From: Segatella copri
GTDB lineage: Bacteria; Bacteroidota; Bacteroidia; Bacteroidales; Bacteroidaceae
DNA length: 64,000 bases
Direction of reading: 5' to 3'
Assembly (NCBI RefSeq): GCF_026015625.1
Contig: NZ_JAPDVG010000001.1
Coordinates: forward strand, 2,842,501-2,906,500
This document shows, one piece after another, positions 9,682 through 18,420 of the stretch. Positions within the stretch are counted from its first letter, which is position 1, and each line of letters starts with the position of its first letter. Under the pieces are notes generated by a model that searched no databases, was not told the origin of the DNA, and worked only from the letters and a program-made list of their open reading frames with translations. Made by a program: the position numbers and the translations under genes.

Positions 9682-10929
9682 ATGCGATTAGATTTAGATA
9701 CATATAAAGAGATTCTCGACACCATCACGAGGAACAAGAGCCGCAGTCTGCTTACGGGCTTCGGCGTGTTCTGGGGCGTGTTTATGCTCATCGCCCTGAT
9801 GGGTGGCGGACAGGGACTGAAGGAGATGCTGCAAAACAACTTCACAGGCTTTGCCACCAACACCGCTATCATCTGGGCGCAGAACACCACCAAACCCTAC
9901 AAGGGATTTAACAAGGGGCGCTCCTGGCAGATGGAAGAGAAAGACCTGGACAGATTGCGCCACCAGGTGCCCGAACTCGATGTCATTACCCCGCTGCTCT
10001 TCGGCGGCAACAAGTCGGTGGTGTTTGGCGACAAAAAATTCAGCGGTAGCACCCAGGGCGTAAATCCTGACTACGCCCAAGTTTCTGCGCCACAGATGTT
10101 TTACGGCAGATACATCAACGAGATGGATGTGCGCCAGCAGCGCAAGGTTTGCGTCATCGGCAAACAGATTTACAAGAATCTCTTTCCTGGCGGCGGTGAT
10201 CCGTGCGGCAAGAGCGTAAGAGTAGATTCTACCTATTATATGGTGATAGGCGTAGATTACCGCTCGGGAAACGGCGTGAACTTCGGCGGTCGTGCCGATG
10301 AAACCATCACCCTGCCCCAATCGGTTTTGCGCAGCGCTTATAACCGGGGTAAGGCGGTTGACATCATCGCCACCACCGGCAAACCGGGCGTAGTGATGAG
10401 CAGCATTGCCCAGCGGATGAGAGAAACCGTGGCAAGAGCCCACAGCATAGACCCTACGGACGAAAAGGGCATTATGGTGTTCAATACCGAAGTTCTCTTC
10501 CAGATGCTCGACAACCTGTTCAAGGGCGTCAACTTCCTCATCTGGCTGGTGGGTATCGGCACCCTTCTCGCCGGCGCCATCGGAGTTTCCAATATCATGA
10601 TGGTAACGGTAAAGGAGCGAACCACCGAGATAGGCATCCGCCGAGCCATCGGAGCCACGCCTAAGATGATTCTCTCGCAAATCATCTCCGAGAGTATTCT
10701 CCTCACCCTGGTAGCCGGCATGAGCGGCATCCTCTTCGGCGTTGCCATCCTGCAGATGCTGGAAGTAGGAAGTACCACGGATGGCATTCTTACCGCCCAC
10801 TTCCAGGTAGATTTCTGGACGGCCATCTCTTCAGCCATCCTCATCTGCATTCTCGGCGGCCTAGCCGGACTCGCCCCTGCATGGCGAGCGATGAGCATCA
10901 AACCGGTAGATGCAATGAGAGACGAATAA
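9682..10929 (+). CDS. MacB-like ABC transporter permease (second copy)
   Basis: The 415-aa paralogue of the preceding gene has the same layout: an N-terminal TM helix (about 22-42), a MacB periplasmic domain, and an FtsX domain with AGAIGVSNIMMVTVKERTTEIGIRRAIGATP (about 295-325). Both genes open with a related motif (RNKLRTSLTGFAVAWGIFML against RNKSRSLLTGFGVFWGVFML), so they arose by duplication. Paired FtsX permeases with one ATPase and one fusion protein are common in Bacteroidetes. Confidence 0.92.
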   Translation: MRLDLDTYKEILDTITRNKSRSLLTGFGVFWGVFMLIALMGGGQGLKEMLQNNFTGFATNTAIIWAQNTTKPYKGFNKGRSWQMEEKDLDRLRHQVPELDVITPLLFGGNKSVVFGDKKFSGSTQGVNPDYAQVSAPQMFYGRYINEMDVRQQRKVCVIGKQIYKNLFPGGGDPCGKSVRVDSTYYMVIGVDYRSGNGVNFGGRADETITLPQSVLRSAYNRGKAVDIIATTGKPGVVMSSIAQRMRETVARAHSIDPTDEKGIMVFNTEVLFQMLDNLFKGVNFLIWLVGIGTLLAGAIGVSNIMMVTVKERTTEIGIRRAIGATPKMILSQIISESILLTLVAGMSGILFGVAILQMLEVGSTTDGILTAHFQVDFWTAISSAILICILGGLAGLAPAWRAMSIKPVDAMRDE

Positions 10930-10952
10930 AAGAAAAATAAGATATAAAAGAT

Positions 10953-12071
10953 ATGAAAAAGTATTCAAAGTTGATTGTTGCGGCGATTGTCGCCTTGATC
11001 TTCATCGGAACCTTCGTGTTCCTTTATGAGAAATCGCAGCCTAAGCCTGTGGAGTATACTGAGTTTACTCCTAAGATGGCTGATGTTTTGAAAACTACCG
11101 TCATCACGGGCAAGATTGAGCCTCGCAACGAGGTGAGCGTAAAACCTCAGATTAGCGGTATCATCACCGAGATTTGCAAAGAAGCGGGTGATTATGTTCA
11201 GGCGGGCGAGGTTATCGCCAAGGTAAAGGTGATTCCGGATATGGGACAGCTCAGTTCGGCTCAAGCACGCGTGCGCCTTGCTGAAATCAACCTGAAACAG
11301 GCACAGGTGGATTATGGTCGCGAAGAACAGCTCTTCAAGAAACAGCTGGTCAGCGCCGATGAGTTTGATAAGGTAAAGCAGGCGATGAAACAGGCACGCG
11401 AGGAGGTTACCGCTGCCGAAGATGCTCTCCAAGTGGTGCGTGATGGTGTAAGCAAGAGCAATGCCAGCGCCTCTTCCACCCTCATCCGTTCTACCATCTC
11501 GGGCATTATCCTCGATATTCCGGTCAAGGTGGGTAACTCGGTGATTCTTGCCAACACTTTCAACGATGGTACTACCATCGCCAGTGTAGCCAACATGAAC
11601 GACCTCATCTTCCGTGGCAATATAGATGAAACCGAAGTGGGAAGTCTCGTTACAGGAATGCCGATGAAGATTACCATCGGAGCCTTGCAGAACCTCAACT
11701 TCGAGGCTAACCTGGAATATATCTCTCCTAAGGCTGTAGAAAACAATGGTGCCAACCAGTTTGAGGTAAAGGCAGCCATCCGTTCTACCAAGGGAGGCAA
11801 GATCCGTTCAGGCTACAGCGCCAATGCCGAGATTGTACTGGCCAAGGCTACCCATGTACTCACCGTTCCGGAGAGTGCCATTGAGTTTAGCGGCGATTCT
11901 ACCTTTGTATATATCATAAAAGGTAGCGGCGAGAAGAAGACTTATGAGCGCAAACAGGTAACTACCGGTTTGAGCGATGGAGTAAATATTGAAATCAAGA
12001 AAGGTCTGGGACTCAAGGACAAGGTTCGCGGTCCTCAGGTAATAGCAGAAAATAAGGATGATGACGAATAG
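10953..12071 (+). CDS. Periplasmic membrane-fusion protein (MacA/HlyD family)
   Basis: The 372-aa protein has an N-terminal membrane anchor (residues 7-27), the lipoyl half-motif EVSVKPQISGIITEICKEAGDYVQAGEVIAKV (about 60-92), a coiled-coil hairpin (about 100-170), the second lipoyl half STLIRSTISGIILDIPVKVGNSV, and beta-barrel and membrane-proximal domains. It should link the MacB-like pair to an outer-membrane channel, which is not encoded in this operon. It is the last gene; its stop codon lies in the loop of a perfect terminator hairpin. Confidence 0.93.
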   Translation: MKKYSKLIVAAIVALIFIGTFVFLYEKSQPKPVEYTEFTPKMADVLKTTVITGKIEPRNEVSVKPQISGIITEICKEAGDYVQAGEVIAKVKVIPDMGQLSSAQARVRLAEINLKQAQVDYGREEQLFKKQLVSADEFDKVKQAMKQAREEVTAAEDALQVVRDGVSKSNASASSTLIRSTISGIILDIPVKVGNSVILANTFNDGTTIASVANMNDLIFRGNIDETEVGSLVTGMPMKITIGALQNLNFEANLEYISPKAVENNGANQFEVKAAIRSTKGGKIRSGYSANAEIVLAKATHVLTVPESAIEFSGDSTFVYIIKGSGEKKTYERKQVTTGLSDGVNIEIKKGLGLKDKVRGPQVIAENKDDDE

Positions 12072-12092
12072 TCATCATCCTTATTCTTTTTT
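12053..12092. terminator. Bidirectional terminator between macA-like gene and nagB
   Basis: TAAGGATGATGAC and GTCATCATCCTTA form a perfect 13-bp stem with a 5-nt loop that contains the stop of the upstream gene, followed by TTCTTTTTT. It lies between convergent genes and can serve both. Confidence 0.85.
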
Positions 12093-12108
12093 ATAGGCAT
12101 CAGATAAC

Positions 12109-12900
12109 TTAGATGTTATCTTTCTCGATATCCTTGAAGTAGCGGTAAGTACCCACCTTCAGTTCATCGCAGGCAATCTCATCACAAACGATGATGCCAT
12201 GCTGGTGCTGCTGCAGAGCGCTGATGGTCCAAGCCTGGGTAACAGGGCCTTCGATGGCAGCCTGCAGGGCGCGGGCCTTGTTATGACCGTTGCAGAGAAT
12301 CATTACCTCTCGGGCAGCCATCACGGTACCCACACCTACGGTCAGAGCCAGACTAGGTACCTTCTCAGGATCATTGTCGAAGAAACGGGAGTTGGCAATC
12401 TTTGTATCTGTAGTGAGCGTCTTTACTCGTGTGCGGGAGGTTAGAGAAGAGAATGGCTCGTTGAAAGCGATATGGCCATCAGGACCGATACCACCGATAA
12501 AGAGGTCGATGCCACCCGCTTCTTCTATCATCTGCTCATAATGACGGCACTCCTCTTCCAGGTTCTCGGCATTACCGTTCAGAATATGAATATTCTCCTT
12601 AGGACAGTCGATATGATTGAAGAGATTGGCAGCCATGAAAGAGTGATAGCTCTCAGGATGAGATTCCGGCAAACCTACATATTCATCCATATTGAAGGTG
12701 ATGACATGCTTGAACGAAACCTTGCCTTCTTTTACCGCCTTTACCAGGTTGGCATACATGCCCTGAGGTGAAGAACCGGTTGGCAAACCCAGAACAAAAG
12801 GACGTTCAGCAGTTGGTTGAAATCTGTTAATTGTTTCAATTACATGATCAGCTGCCCACTTTGACAGCTTCTCATAATCTTTTTCGATAATAACACGCAT
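12109..12900 (-). CDS. nagB: Glucosamine-6-phosphate deaminase
   Basis: The 263-aa length is normal for NagB, which converts glucosamine-6-phosphate to fructose-6-phosphate and ammonia. Family motifs are clear: [17 protein letters not shown] (about 38-54), [21 protein letters not shown] (about 69-89) with the catalytic Asp, [17 protein letters not shown] (about 136-152) with the catalytic His, and [16 protein letters not shown] near the C-terminus. The shorter C-terminus ends like the non-fused enzyme. It is cytoplasmic and is a single gene with a weak TATTTTTG -7 element at 12946-12939. Confidence 0.96.
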   Translation of the reverse strand: MRVIIEKDYEKLSKWAADHVIETINRFQPTAERPFVLGLPTGSSPQGMYANLVKAVKEGKVSFKHVITFNMDEYVGLPESHPESYHSFMAANLFNHIDCPKENIHILNGNAENLEEECRHYEQMIEEAGGIDLFIGGIGPDGHIAFNEPFSSLTSRTRVKTLTTDTKIANSRFFDNDPEKVPSLALTVGVGTVMAAREVMILCNGHNKARALQAAIEGPVTQAWTISALQQHQHGIIVCDEIACDELKVGTYRYFKDIEKDNI

Positions 12901-12985
12901 AATCTATTTCTTATTGTTTAGTTGTAAAATTCAGGAAACAAAAATAATAAAAATCTGTTTCATTACCGCTAAAAGATGGCAAAAA

Positions 12986-13438
12986 TTATATTTTTTTACA
13001 GTTTGCGGTATCTACTTCTTCATAGCCCTCCTGCTCAACATATTCATCAAAACCGATGCTGATATCGGCCCCATTCTGCTCGAAGAGACGCAGTAATTTC
13101 TGCTGCATATCGGGTGCGATGAGGATGGCGCCGCGCTTCGCCTTGCAATAGGTGCTTTCGCTGATATAGGGCGAAAAGTGCCAGAAATGAGGCGTATTGG
13201 CAGAAGGTATCGTACCGAACATGCGGCGGAATCCGCGTGCCATGCGTATGATCTTCTTCTGAAGCCGATAGGCGCAGCCCTGCTCGCTGCAGGCTATATG
13301 GTCCGGGTTCAGAATACTGAATACCTTCTCCGACTTACGCAACTTCTGATAACGCTCAAAACGAGCACAAAGGTGATGTACCGGGCACGCCTCCTTGAGA
13401 CATACCGTATCAATGGAATGGATTGAAATATTGTTCAT
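12986..13438 (-). CDS. DUF6078-like small protein
   Basis: The 150-aa basic, cysteine-rich protein (MNNISIHSIDTVCLKEACPV...) has a CPVHHLCARFERYQKLRKSE motif, a CSEQGC pair and a FGTIPSANTPHFWHF segment. I recall this layout from DUF6078 proteins of Prevotella and Bacteroides; function is not known. Five or more Cys/His near the N-terminus could bind a metal. A copy of the GTGAAGAGT element lies 187 nt upstream, between it and the VirE-type gene on the same strand, so the two may belong to one accessory unit. Confidence 0.6.
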   Translation of the reverse strand: MNNISIHSIDTVCLKEACPVHHLCARFERYQKLRKSEKVFSILNPDHIACSEQGCAYRLQKKIIRMARGFRRMFGTIPSANTPHFWHFSPYISESTYCKAKRGAILIAPDMQQKLLRLFEQNGADISIGFDEYVEQEGYEEVDTANCKKI

Positions 13439-13624
13439 GTTCTTTATTTTTTAAGTTGGATAAATATTTTTTTCTTCGAAAGATTGAGGGGCTGTTATCG
13501 GCAAACAGGAAACTGGCGAACCACAGACAGCCAACTAGCCGCTATGAGAACAGTGGGCTGTTCTAGTCAGACAGCTATCTGAAAAGCCTGAGAAAGAATT
13601 TTAAGAAAGGAACTGCGAAAAACT
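13439..13624 (-). other. Gene-free spacer with nested dyads
   Basis: This spacer lies between the DUF6078 gene and the repeat element. It contains dyads such as GAACAGTGGGCTGTTC at 13549-13564 and a CAGACAGC...GCTATCTG pair around it, which could fold in RNA. No good TAnnTTTG box is seen on the minus strand. Confidence 0.4.
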
Positions 13625-13740
13625 CTTCACTCTTCACCTAACCCTCGGAAACACCGATAAACAGAGGGGATTCGAGGGGTGAAGAGTTATTTCTCACTCT
13701 TCACCCACTCTTCACCACTCTTCACCCGCCTGCCGCTTAG
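13625..13740 (-). repeat. GTGAAGAGT element, copy 1 (minus orientation)
   Basis: Read on the minus strand it holds three direct GTGAAGAGT units in about 30 bp, an inverted ACTCTTCACCC unit that can pair back, a CTCTGTTTAT core and a closing GGTGAAGAGTGAAGAG. Copies 2 (15070-15180) and 3 (25033-25140) keep the same order. It lies immediately downstream of the VirE-type gene. Confidence 0.85.
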
Positions 13741-13748
13741 CTATACTT

Positions 13749-15017
13749 TCAGATTCTTACAAGCAGATAGGCCTGACCCTTCTTGGTATGCTTCATCTTG
13801 CAACCCAGGAGTTTGAGCGACTGGCCTATGCGAATCTTGGTACTCAGATTACTGATCAGCATCGGAAATCTTTCGTGCAGAACCTCGAAAACATCCGAAC
13901 AGATGAGCCATTCGCCCATTTCATTATCCTCGGGAACACGGAAGCAGCTCTTCAGCATCGACTCAAAATCATCTACCTTGAAGAATGGAAGATTGCACTT
14001 CTGGATGCGATCCACCTCGGCATTGGTAAACCAGTAAGGCGTCTTCTTATGGCAAAGCTCATACATAACTTGTGCATAGAGCTGGTCATAAATGATGGGT
14101 GAACCGTTGTCGATATATTCACCTGCCGGAATGTGCAGACAGACGAAGCGGCGACTACCCGTAGGGTCGCAGAGCGGATGCTCATCATTGGTAGTTGCCA
14201 GGAAGGAAGCGTAGCGCGGACGGTCATCCTGACACTTGCCGAAGATAGGGCGCCCGTTCACCTTCACCTTCGAAAGCATCTGCTTCAGCTTGCCCTGCTG
14301 CGATGGTCCCATATTCGCAAACTCATCTATGTTGACATAGAGATTATGAGTGAGCGCCATCTCGGAGTCAAACTTATTGGCAAAGTTGATGTGGTCGAGG
14401 AAATACTGGCGCAGATGATCCGGCAGCAGGCGATAGGCAAAGGTACTCTTGCCGCAACCCTGCTTGCCGATAAGCACAGGAGTGGTTTCGTTGCCATGAA
14501 ACATATCCATCTGCAACCAGTGGGCGACAGCTGAACGGAGCCAGGTGGCGCACCATCCCAACTGTTCACTTGTAAGCCCCGGAATTCTGCCAAAGAGTTC
14601 AGCCACATGGTTCTTACCATCCCATTCCGGCAGGTTCTCAAGATACTCCCTGATAGGGTCAAACTCCGGAACCTCTTCAGAACGTACGAACTCCTCAATA
14701 TCCTGTCGGGGCGACTTCTTGCCTCCCACACCCAACCGCTTGGCGTGACGGACGATAGAATTGAAAGCCTCCGGAGTCAGCACCTTCCAGGTTGAGTCAG
14801 AAGATTCCTCCTCTTCCCCGCCGGTTTCCGGTTCCTCTTCTACGGGCTCCTCAGTTTCGTCCTCATTCTTTGAGAGAGTGAAATACTCGGTTTTACCACT
14901 TAGCACATTTCTACGGAAGAGATAATACTCATCGAGAAAACTCTCAACAAGAGAGAGTGCAGAAATTTCGTTTGTCATCTTATCTGATGACGATAAGGTT
15001 TTTAAATTTTCCTTCAT
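13749..15017 (-). CDS. VirE-type P-loop protein (virulence-associated E / D5-like)
   Basis: From the start at 15017 (MKENLKTLSS) the protein is 422 aa; ten more codons are open to 15047. After an acidic linker (DETEEPVEEEPETGGEEEE) comes the VirE/D5 helicase-like core: DPIREYLENLPEWDGKNHV, Walker A IGKQGCGKST (about 183-192), Walker B-like NLYVNIDEF, ASFLATTNDEHPLCDPTGSRRF (sensor region), and a C-terminal winged-helix-like domain. Family members usually carry an N-terminal BT4734/primase-like domain, which is absent, so this is a short form. Such proteins are found on phages, plasmids and genomic islands and are thought to act in DNA replication. It is flanked by inverted copies of the GTGAAGAGT element. 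Confidence 0.8.
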   Translation of the reverse strand: MKENLKTLSSSDKMTNEISALSLVESFLDEYYLFRRNVLSGKTEYFTLSKNEDETEEPVEEEPETGGEEEESSDSTWKVLTPEAFNSIVRHAKRLGVGGKKSPRQDIEEFVRSEEVPEFDPIREYLENLPEWDGKNHVAELFGRIPGLTSEQLGWCATWLRSAVAHWLQMDMFHGNETTPVLIGKQGCGKSTFAYRLLPDHLRQYFLDHINFANKFDSEMALTHNLYVNIDEFANMGPSQQGKLKQMLSKVKVNGRPIFGKCQDDRPRYASFLATTNDEHPLCDPTGSRRFVCLHIPAGEYIDNGSPIIYDQLYAQVMYELCHKKTPYWFTNAEVDRIQKCNLPFFKVDDFESMLKSCFRVPEDNEMGEWLICSDVFEVLHERFPMLISNLSTKIRIGQSLKLLGCKMKHTKKGQAYLLVRI

Positions 15018-15056
15018 AATTAAATTTTTAAGATTTATAATATTCATTCTTTTAGC

Positions 15057-15073
15057 CCTTATATATAATAAGG
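15057..15073. repeat. AT palindrome CCTTATATATAATAAGG
   Basis: This 17-bp sequence is identical to the one at 7566-7582 and abuts repeat element copy 2. Related forms occur at 3362, 26215, 44443 and 61359. It could form a cruciform or act as a protein site; its role is unknown. Confidence 0.6.
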
Positions 15074-15180
15074 TGAAGAGTGGTGAAGAGTGGGTGAAGA
15101 GTTGTCTCTATCTCTTCACCCCTCGACCCCCCCTCTGTTTATAGGCATTTCCGGGCTTCAGGTGAAGAGTGAAGAGTTTC
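15070..15180 (+). repeat. GTGAAGAGT element, copy 2 (plus orientation)
   Basis: The order is the same as in the other copies: three direct GTGAAGAGT units, an inverted CTCTTCACCCCTCGA, a CTCTGTTTATAGGCATTTCC core and a closing GGTGAAGAGTGAAGAGTTTC. It lies just upstream of the VirE-type gene but points away from it, towards the next plus-strand gene. Confidence 0.85.
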
Positions 15181-15424
15181 AGCTCATTCATGGCTCAGCA
15201 TTTCGCCGCTCTTTCGTTTTCGATTGCAAAGTTAATACTTCCCTTCACCGATTCCAAATTTTCCCCGCCACCTTCCCGCTACTTTTCTGAAATCAGGGAA
15301 GAAACAAGGGGGCTACGGGGAAAAGTATGGGGAAAAAAGAGGAAAAACAAGCGCATATCCTTGCATAATCCGAAAATAAATCTTACCTTTGTGGCGAAAC
15401 TTATTTTCTTAAAACAGACTGACA
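15181..15424 (+). promoter_or_regulatory. Upstream region of the 460-aa gene
   Basis: The region contains a -7 element TACCTTTG at 15384-15391 with a weak CTTGC at 15360-15364 (19-bp spacing), predicting a transcript from about 15398. The remainder is not coding as far as I can see. Confidence 0.5.
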
Positions 15425-16807
15425 ATGAATGAAGATAAAGATGAAATAGAATTCAGCTACGAAGTCTTCGACCGACAGCTCGACAACTTCTGCCGAATGC
15501 TCAGCATTCTGGTAGATGCATGGGAAGATTACAGCCCGCAGGAACTGACCTTCGATATCCGTTCGCTCTGCACCAAAGCCACCCGGCTCTGCTATATGGC
15601 AGAGAAAGATATGGTACTGCAGCACAACGACATAGCGAAACAGCGAAAGGAGCAGAACGAAACCCACGAAGTAAGCATCAGCATCATCGTAATGCAGAAG
15701 TTTACACCCCTGATGGCGCATATCATGGAAGACATGAAAAAGGGAAAACAGATAGAAGGAAAACGGATGAAAGTGGCGCCGCTGGATATGACCCGCATCC
15801 TGCCGAAACTCAACGAATTTTTCGAAACCGATGAACTGGGCAAAGGAAGTACTATCGATGTAAACGAAGTAACCAAACTCCAGAAAGAACTGTTACGCCA
15901 GGTAAAACCCACTCATATCCCCGGCGTAAAACCCGTAGAGCGACTCTGGAATCTCTTCCAGCTATACAGCATGGCATGCTATCTGATGCTCCACTTCCGC
16001 CAGCTGAGCCATTTCACCAACCTCGCCATGAGCGAAGAGCAGACCACCCGCCTCTTCGAAATGTCGCTACAGGAATATCAGGAAGAACCACAGGGCATCA
16101 GCGACATAGACCGATACTTTACAACCCTGGAATATGATAACAACGGAAAGCAGCTCTCCGTCAGTCAATTGCTGGAAGTAAGAAAAACGCTAAAAGACGA
16201 GGTACCGGAAAATCTGCGCCTCGACTTTATGAAATATATAAGAGATACCCAACTGCTGGGCGCCCAGCTTGCCCACGTCAATTTTACAGCACAGGAATAT
16301 CTCAAGCTGGTATCAGCCACCGTAAAATGGCACATCATCGAGCAGGAAATCTACGATTTGGAACATCCCGAAGGCATTCCGGAAACCCTTCCCAACGAGG
16401 TTTTCTACAAAGTAAAAGACGGCAAATACATCGACATGCAGAATCTGAAGGCTCAGATAGCCAATATGTTGAAATTTGTTACCCGCAAGAACCATTGGTT
16501 CTGCGTATGGTGTGTATTGAATCACAACTGCATGCTTCAGGACAACCAGAACTTCGAAGCCTTTGCCACCCAGATGATGACTCCCGAATGGTTTGGCGAC
16601 ATCGACGATTATCTCCATTTCTCGGGCGACAATCTGCGCGACTACCGCCGTTATTTCTCAGAGATAGATTATCCGCAATGGGAGGAAAAGAAGTTTAAGG
16701 AAATCAAGGACCTTTACAACATGACGAAATGGTCAGACAAACTCCTCAGCAAGTTCCAGCATCTCTGCATCACGATGAATGGTGTGTTTGATAAGAAAAG
16801 CCTCTGA
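15425..16807 (+). CDS. Unknown protein, 460 aa
   Basis: I do not recognise this protein. It is soluble, largely helical and acidic at the N-terminus (MNEDKDEIEFSYEVFDRQLD), with no signal peptide or TM helix. The middle has KPTHIPGVKPVERLWNLFQLYSMACYL, and the C-terminal third has aromatic-rich KNHWFCVWCVLNH and YFSEIDYPQWEEKKFKEI. It sits beside the VirE-type gene behind copy 2 of the GTGAAGAGT element, has its own promoter, and ends in a shared 77-bp hairpin repeat. Codon usage is like the core genes. An accessory-element function is an inference from position only. Confidence 0.7.
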   Translation: MNEDKDEIEFSYEVFDRQLDNFCRMLSILVDAWEDYSPQELTFDIRSLCTKATRLCYMAEKDMVLQHNDIAKQRKEQNETHEVSISIIVMQKFTPLMAHIMEDMKKGKQIEGKRMKVAPLDMTRILPKLNEFFETDELGKGSTIDVNEVTKLQKELLRQVKPTHIPGVKPVERLWNLFQLYSMACYLMLHFRQLSHFTNLAMSEEQTTRLFEMSLQEYQEEPQGISDIDRYFTTLEYDNNGKQLSVSQLLEVRKTLKDEVPENLRLDFMKYIRDTQLLGAQLAHVNFTAQEYLKLVSATVKWHIIEQEIYDLEHPEGIPETLPNEVFYKVKDGKYIDMQNLKAQIANMLKFVTRKNHWFCVWCVLNHNCMLQDNQNFEAFATQMMTPEWFGDIDDYLHFSGDNLRDYRRYFSEIDYPQWEEKKFKEIKDLYNMTKWSDKLLSKFQHLCITMNGVFDKKSL

Positions 16808-16835
16808 TTCAGGCTTGTTTTATGCATAAAAACGT

Positions 16836-16912
16836 CATTTAAATACCTGATTTACAAAATAATATTAAAAGTTCACAAGTTTGTGGTCCACAACCTTGTG
16901 AACTTTCATTTT
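16836..16912. repeat. 77-bp repeat with strong hairpin, copy 1
   Basis: It is identical over 77 bp to 23296-23372. The right half contains GTTCACAAGTTTGTGG and CCACAACCTTGTGAAC, a 16-bp dyad with one mismatch and a 2-nt centre, followed by TTTCATTTT. It lies just after the 460-aa gene and can serve as its terminator. Confidence 0.9.
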
Positions 16913-16950
16913 ATTGCTTATCTTTGCATCCGTAATCAAGCAAAAAAACA

Positions 16951-17112
16951 ATGGAAAAGGCATTCGTATATGGTATGTCGGTTGCCGGAAACAACTTCAT
17001 CGACCGCATCAAGAAAGCCCTCATCGACAAGGAATTGATCACCTTGGAGAAGGATGGCATCTTCATTGCCGACTGCGTGTTCGAGCTTTGGTTTAAGAAG
17101 GAAATGATGTAA
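16951..17112 (+). pseudogene. AAA ATPase with internal deletion (53-codon remnant)
   Basis: The ORF joins a typical N-terminus of Bacteroidetes ATP-binding proteins (MEKAFVYGMSVAGNNFIDR) directly to a typical C-terminus of the same family (IKKALIDKELITLEKDGIF... ending FELWFKKEM). The whole P-loop core of roughly 350 residues is missing in frame. A -7 element TATCTTTG at 16919-16926 remains. The family assignment is from memory of these termini. It is probably non-functional. Confidence 0.6.
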
Positions 17113-17124
17113 AATAGTACAGAA

Positions 17125-17524
17125 TATAATCCCAAATGGCACCCAAAGGGTAGTAGCCTTGAAATTGGTAAACGTATTCTGGTCGATGTTGATAGGGAGA
17201 ACGGTATAAGTATATACGTTGTTCAAATTGTTGCAATTGTTGAAAGCCATGTCACCGATACGCTCCAATGTGCTAGGTACTCTTACTTCCTGTAGTTTGC
17301 TACAACCATCGAAAGTGCTCTCTGCGATGGTGGTTAAGCCTGGGAGACTGATACTCTCAAGATTTGAGCAAGACTGGAATGCATGATTACCAATTGTTCT
17401 CAATGATGGAGGGAACTGAATAGACTTCAGATTAAAGCAAGACTGAAAACAGATTCCAATACTGTTTTTTGGAGTCTGCTTTTCCGAAATGGTTAAGTAT
17501 ATCTTATTTATTGTTTCATAGATT
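17125..17524 (-). pseudogene. BspA-like leucine-rich-repeat protein fragment
   Basis: The minus strand encodes LRR_5 repeats of the BspA type without a start codon: SIGICFQSCFNLKSIQFP, then RTIGNHAFQSCSNLESISLP, then TTIAESTFDGCSKLQEVRVP and RIGDMAFNNCNNLNNVYTY, ending near ATTLWVPFG. Upstream, the frame meets a stop near 17530; downstream, the reading runs into sequence antisense to the ATPase remnant. BspA-like proteins are surface adhesins of oral and gut Bacteroidetes. Here only about 130 codons of the interior or C-terminus survive. Confidence 0.7.
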
Positions 17525-17550
17525 TAATGGTTGCCTAAAGAACGTAAGTT

Positions 17551-18393
17551 CTATTTATGGCTTATGGACAATATATACCAGCATGAAGTGGTGAAGAAAT
17601 TTCTGATATACTTCATCTTCCAGACCCAATGTGGCAAGAGTCGTGGGGTAAGGTGGAACTTCTGCTTGTAATGAGGATTGATGAACCAAAGTTTTTGATC
17701 TGTTACCGAGAAGCCACATTGATGTATGAGTCTTTCAAACAACTCTATACTTGTTCGGCATTCTTTTATGCTCATAAGTTCATTCATAGTTCCTTTCTCT
17801 TCATTGCATGTTTTCAGCAACAACTTGTATAAATGGTTTGGCAGCAAGTGAATGAATGGCAGATGTGAGCAAAGTTTGCTTCTGCAAATCTGTTGATGTC
17901 CTCCAAAAGGCATTTGCCATGCGGGGAATCCGACAAACAGCACGCCTTTTGTTTTCATAAACTTTCTTAGGTGTGCAAGAAATGGCTCTTTTGTCGGAAC
18001 GTGTTCTATCACATCATGTAATAGTATTACGTCATATTTATCCTCTTCATTACATGGAACAGGATATTGCATGAAATCACAGCATACAAATGTAGCATGA
18101 TTGCTGATTTCGGAAAAGTATGCTTTGGCATCTTTAATTCTGCATTCAGCAATATCTATACCTGTCACTTTGCAGCCCAACTGTGCAAAGGGAACTAAGT
18201 TTCCTCCTTCACCACAGCCTACCTCCAAGATTCTACTCTTTGATGTCAGTTCCGTAAAATCTGACAAGTAGCTGATGTAAAACTCCTTAGATGTTATCTC
18301 CAAGTCACGGAAATACATCTTTCTGTCTGTATGTCTTTTTTGCATGTATCTTATTTTTTGACTTTTCTGTATATATAGATACAGATCATTCAT
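17551..18393 (-). CDS. Class I SAM-dependent methyltransferase
   Basis: The protein is about 280 aa from MNDLYLYIQKSQKIRYM (the frame is open to 18408). Motif I is ILEVGCGEGGNLVPFAQLG, followed by the acidic-loop motif VTGIDIAECRIKDAK, CCDFMQYP, and a motif II-like YDVILLHDVIEHVP. This is the Methyltransf_11/25 type, a small-molecule, lipid or sugar methylase. The C-terminal third has hydrophobic segments, so membrane association is possible. It follows the sigma/barrel fusion on the same strand after about 27 nt, so co-transcription is likely. The target is unknown. Confidence 0.82.
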   Translation of the reverse strand: MNDLYLYIQKSQKIRYMQKRHTDRKMYFRDLEITSKEFYISYLSDFTELTSKSRILEVGCGEGGNLVPFAQLGCKVTGIDIAECRIKDAKAYFSEISNHATFVCCDFMQYPVPCNEEDKYDVILLHDVIEHVPTKEPFLAHLRKFMKTKGVLFVGFPAWQMPFGGHQQICRSKLCSHLPFIHLLPNHLYKLLLKTCNEEKGTMNELMSIKECRTSIELFERLIHQCGFSVTDQKLWFINPHYKQKFHLTPRLLPHWVWKMKYIRNFFTTSCWYILSISHK

Positions 18394-18420
18394 AAAGACT
18401 GCATGCAAAATGATACTTTC

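Noticed and set aside
9694..10800. Long minus-strand frames under the MacB-like permeases (also 8769-9893)
   Set aside because: They are shadows of GC-richer coding sequence. The plus-strand proteins have clear family motifs.
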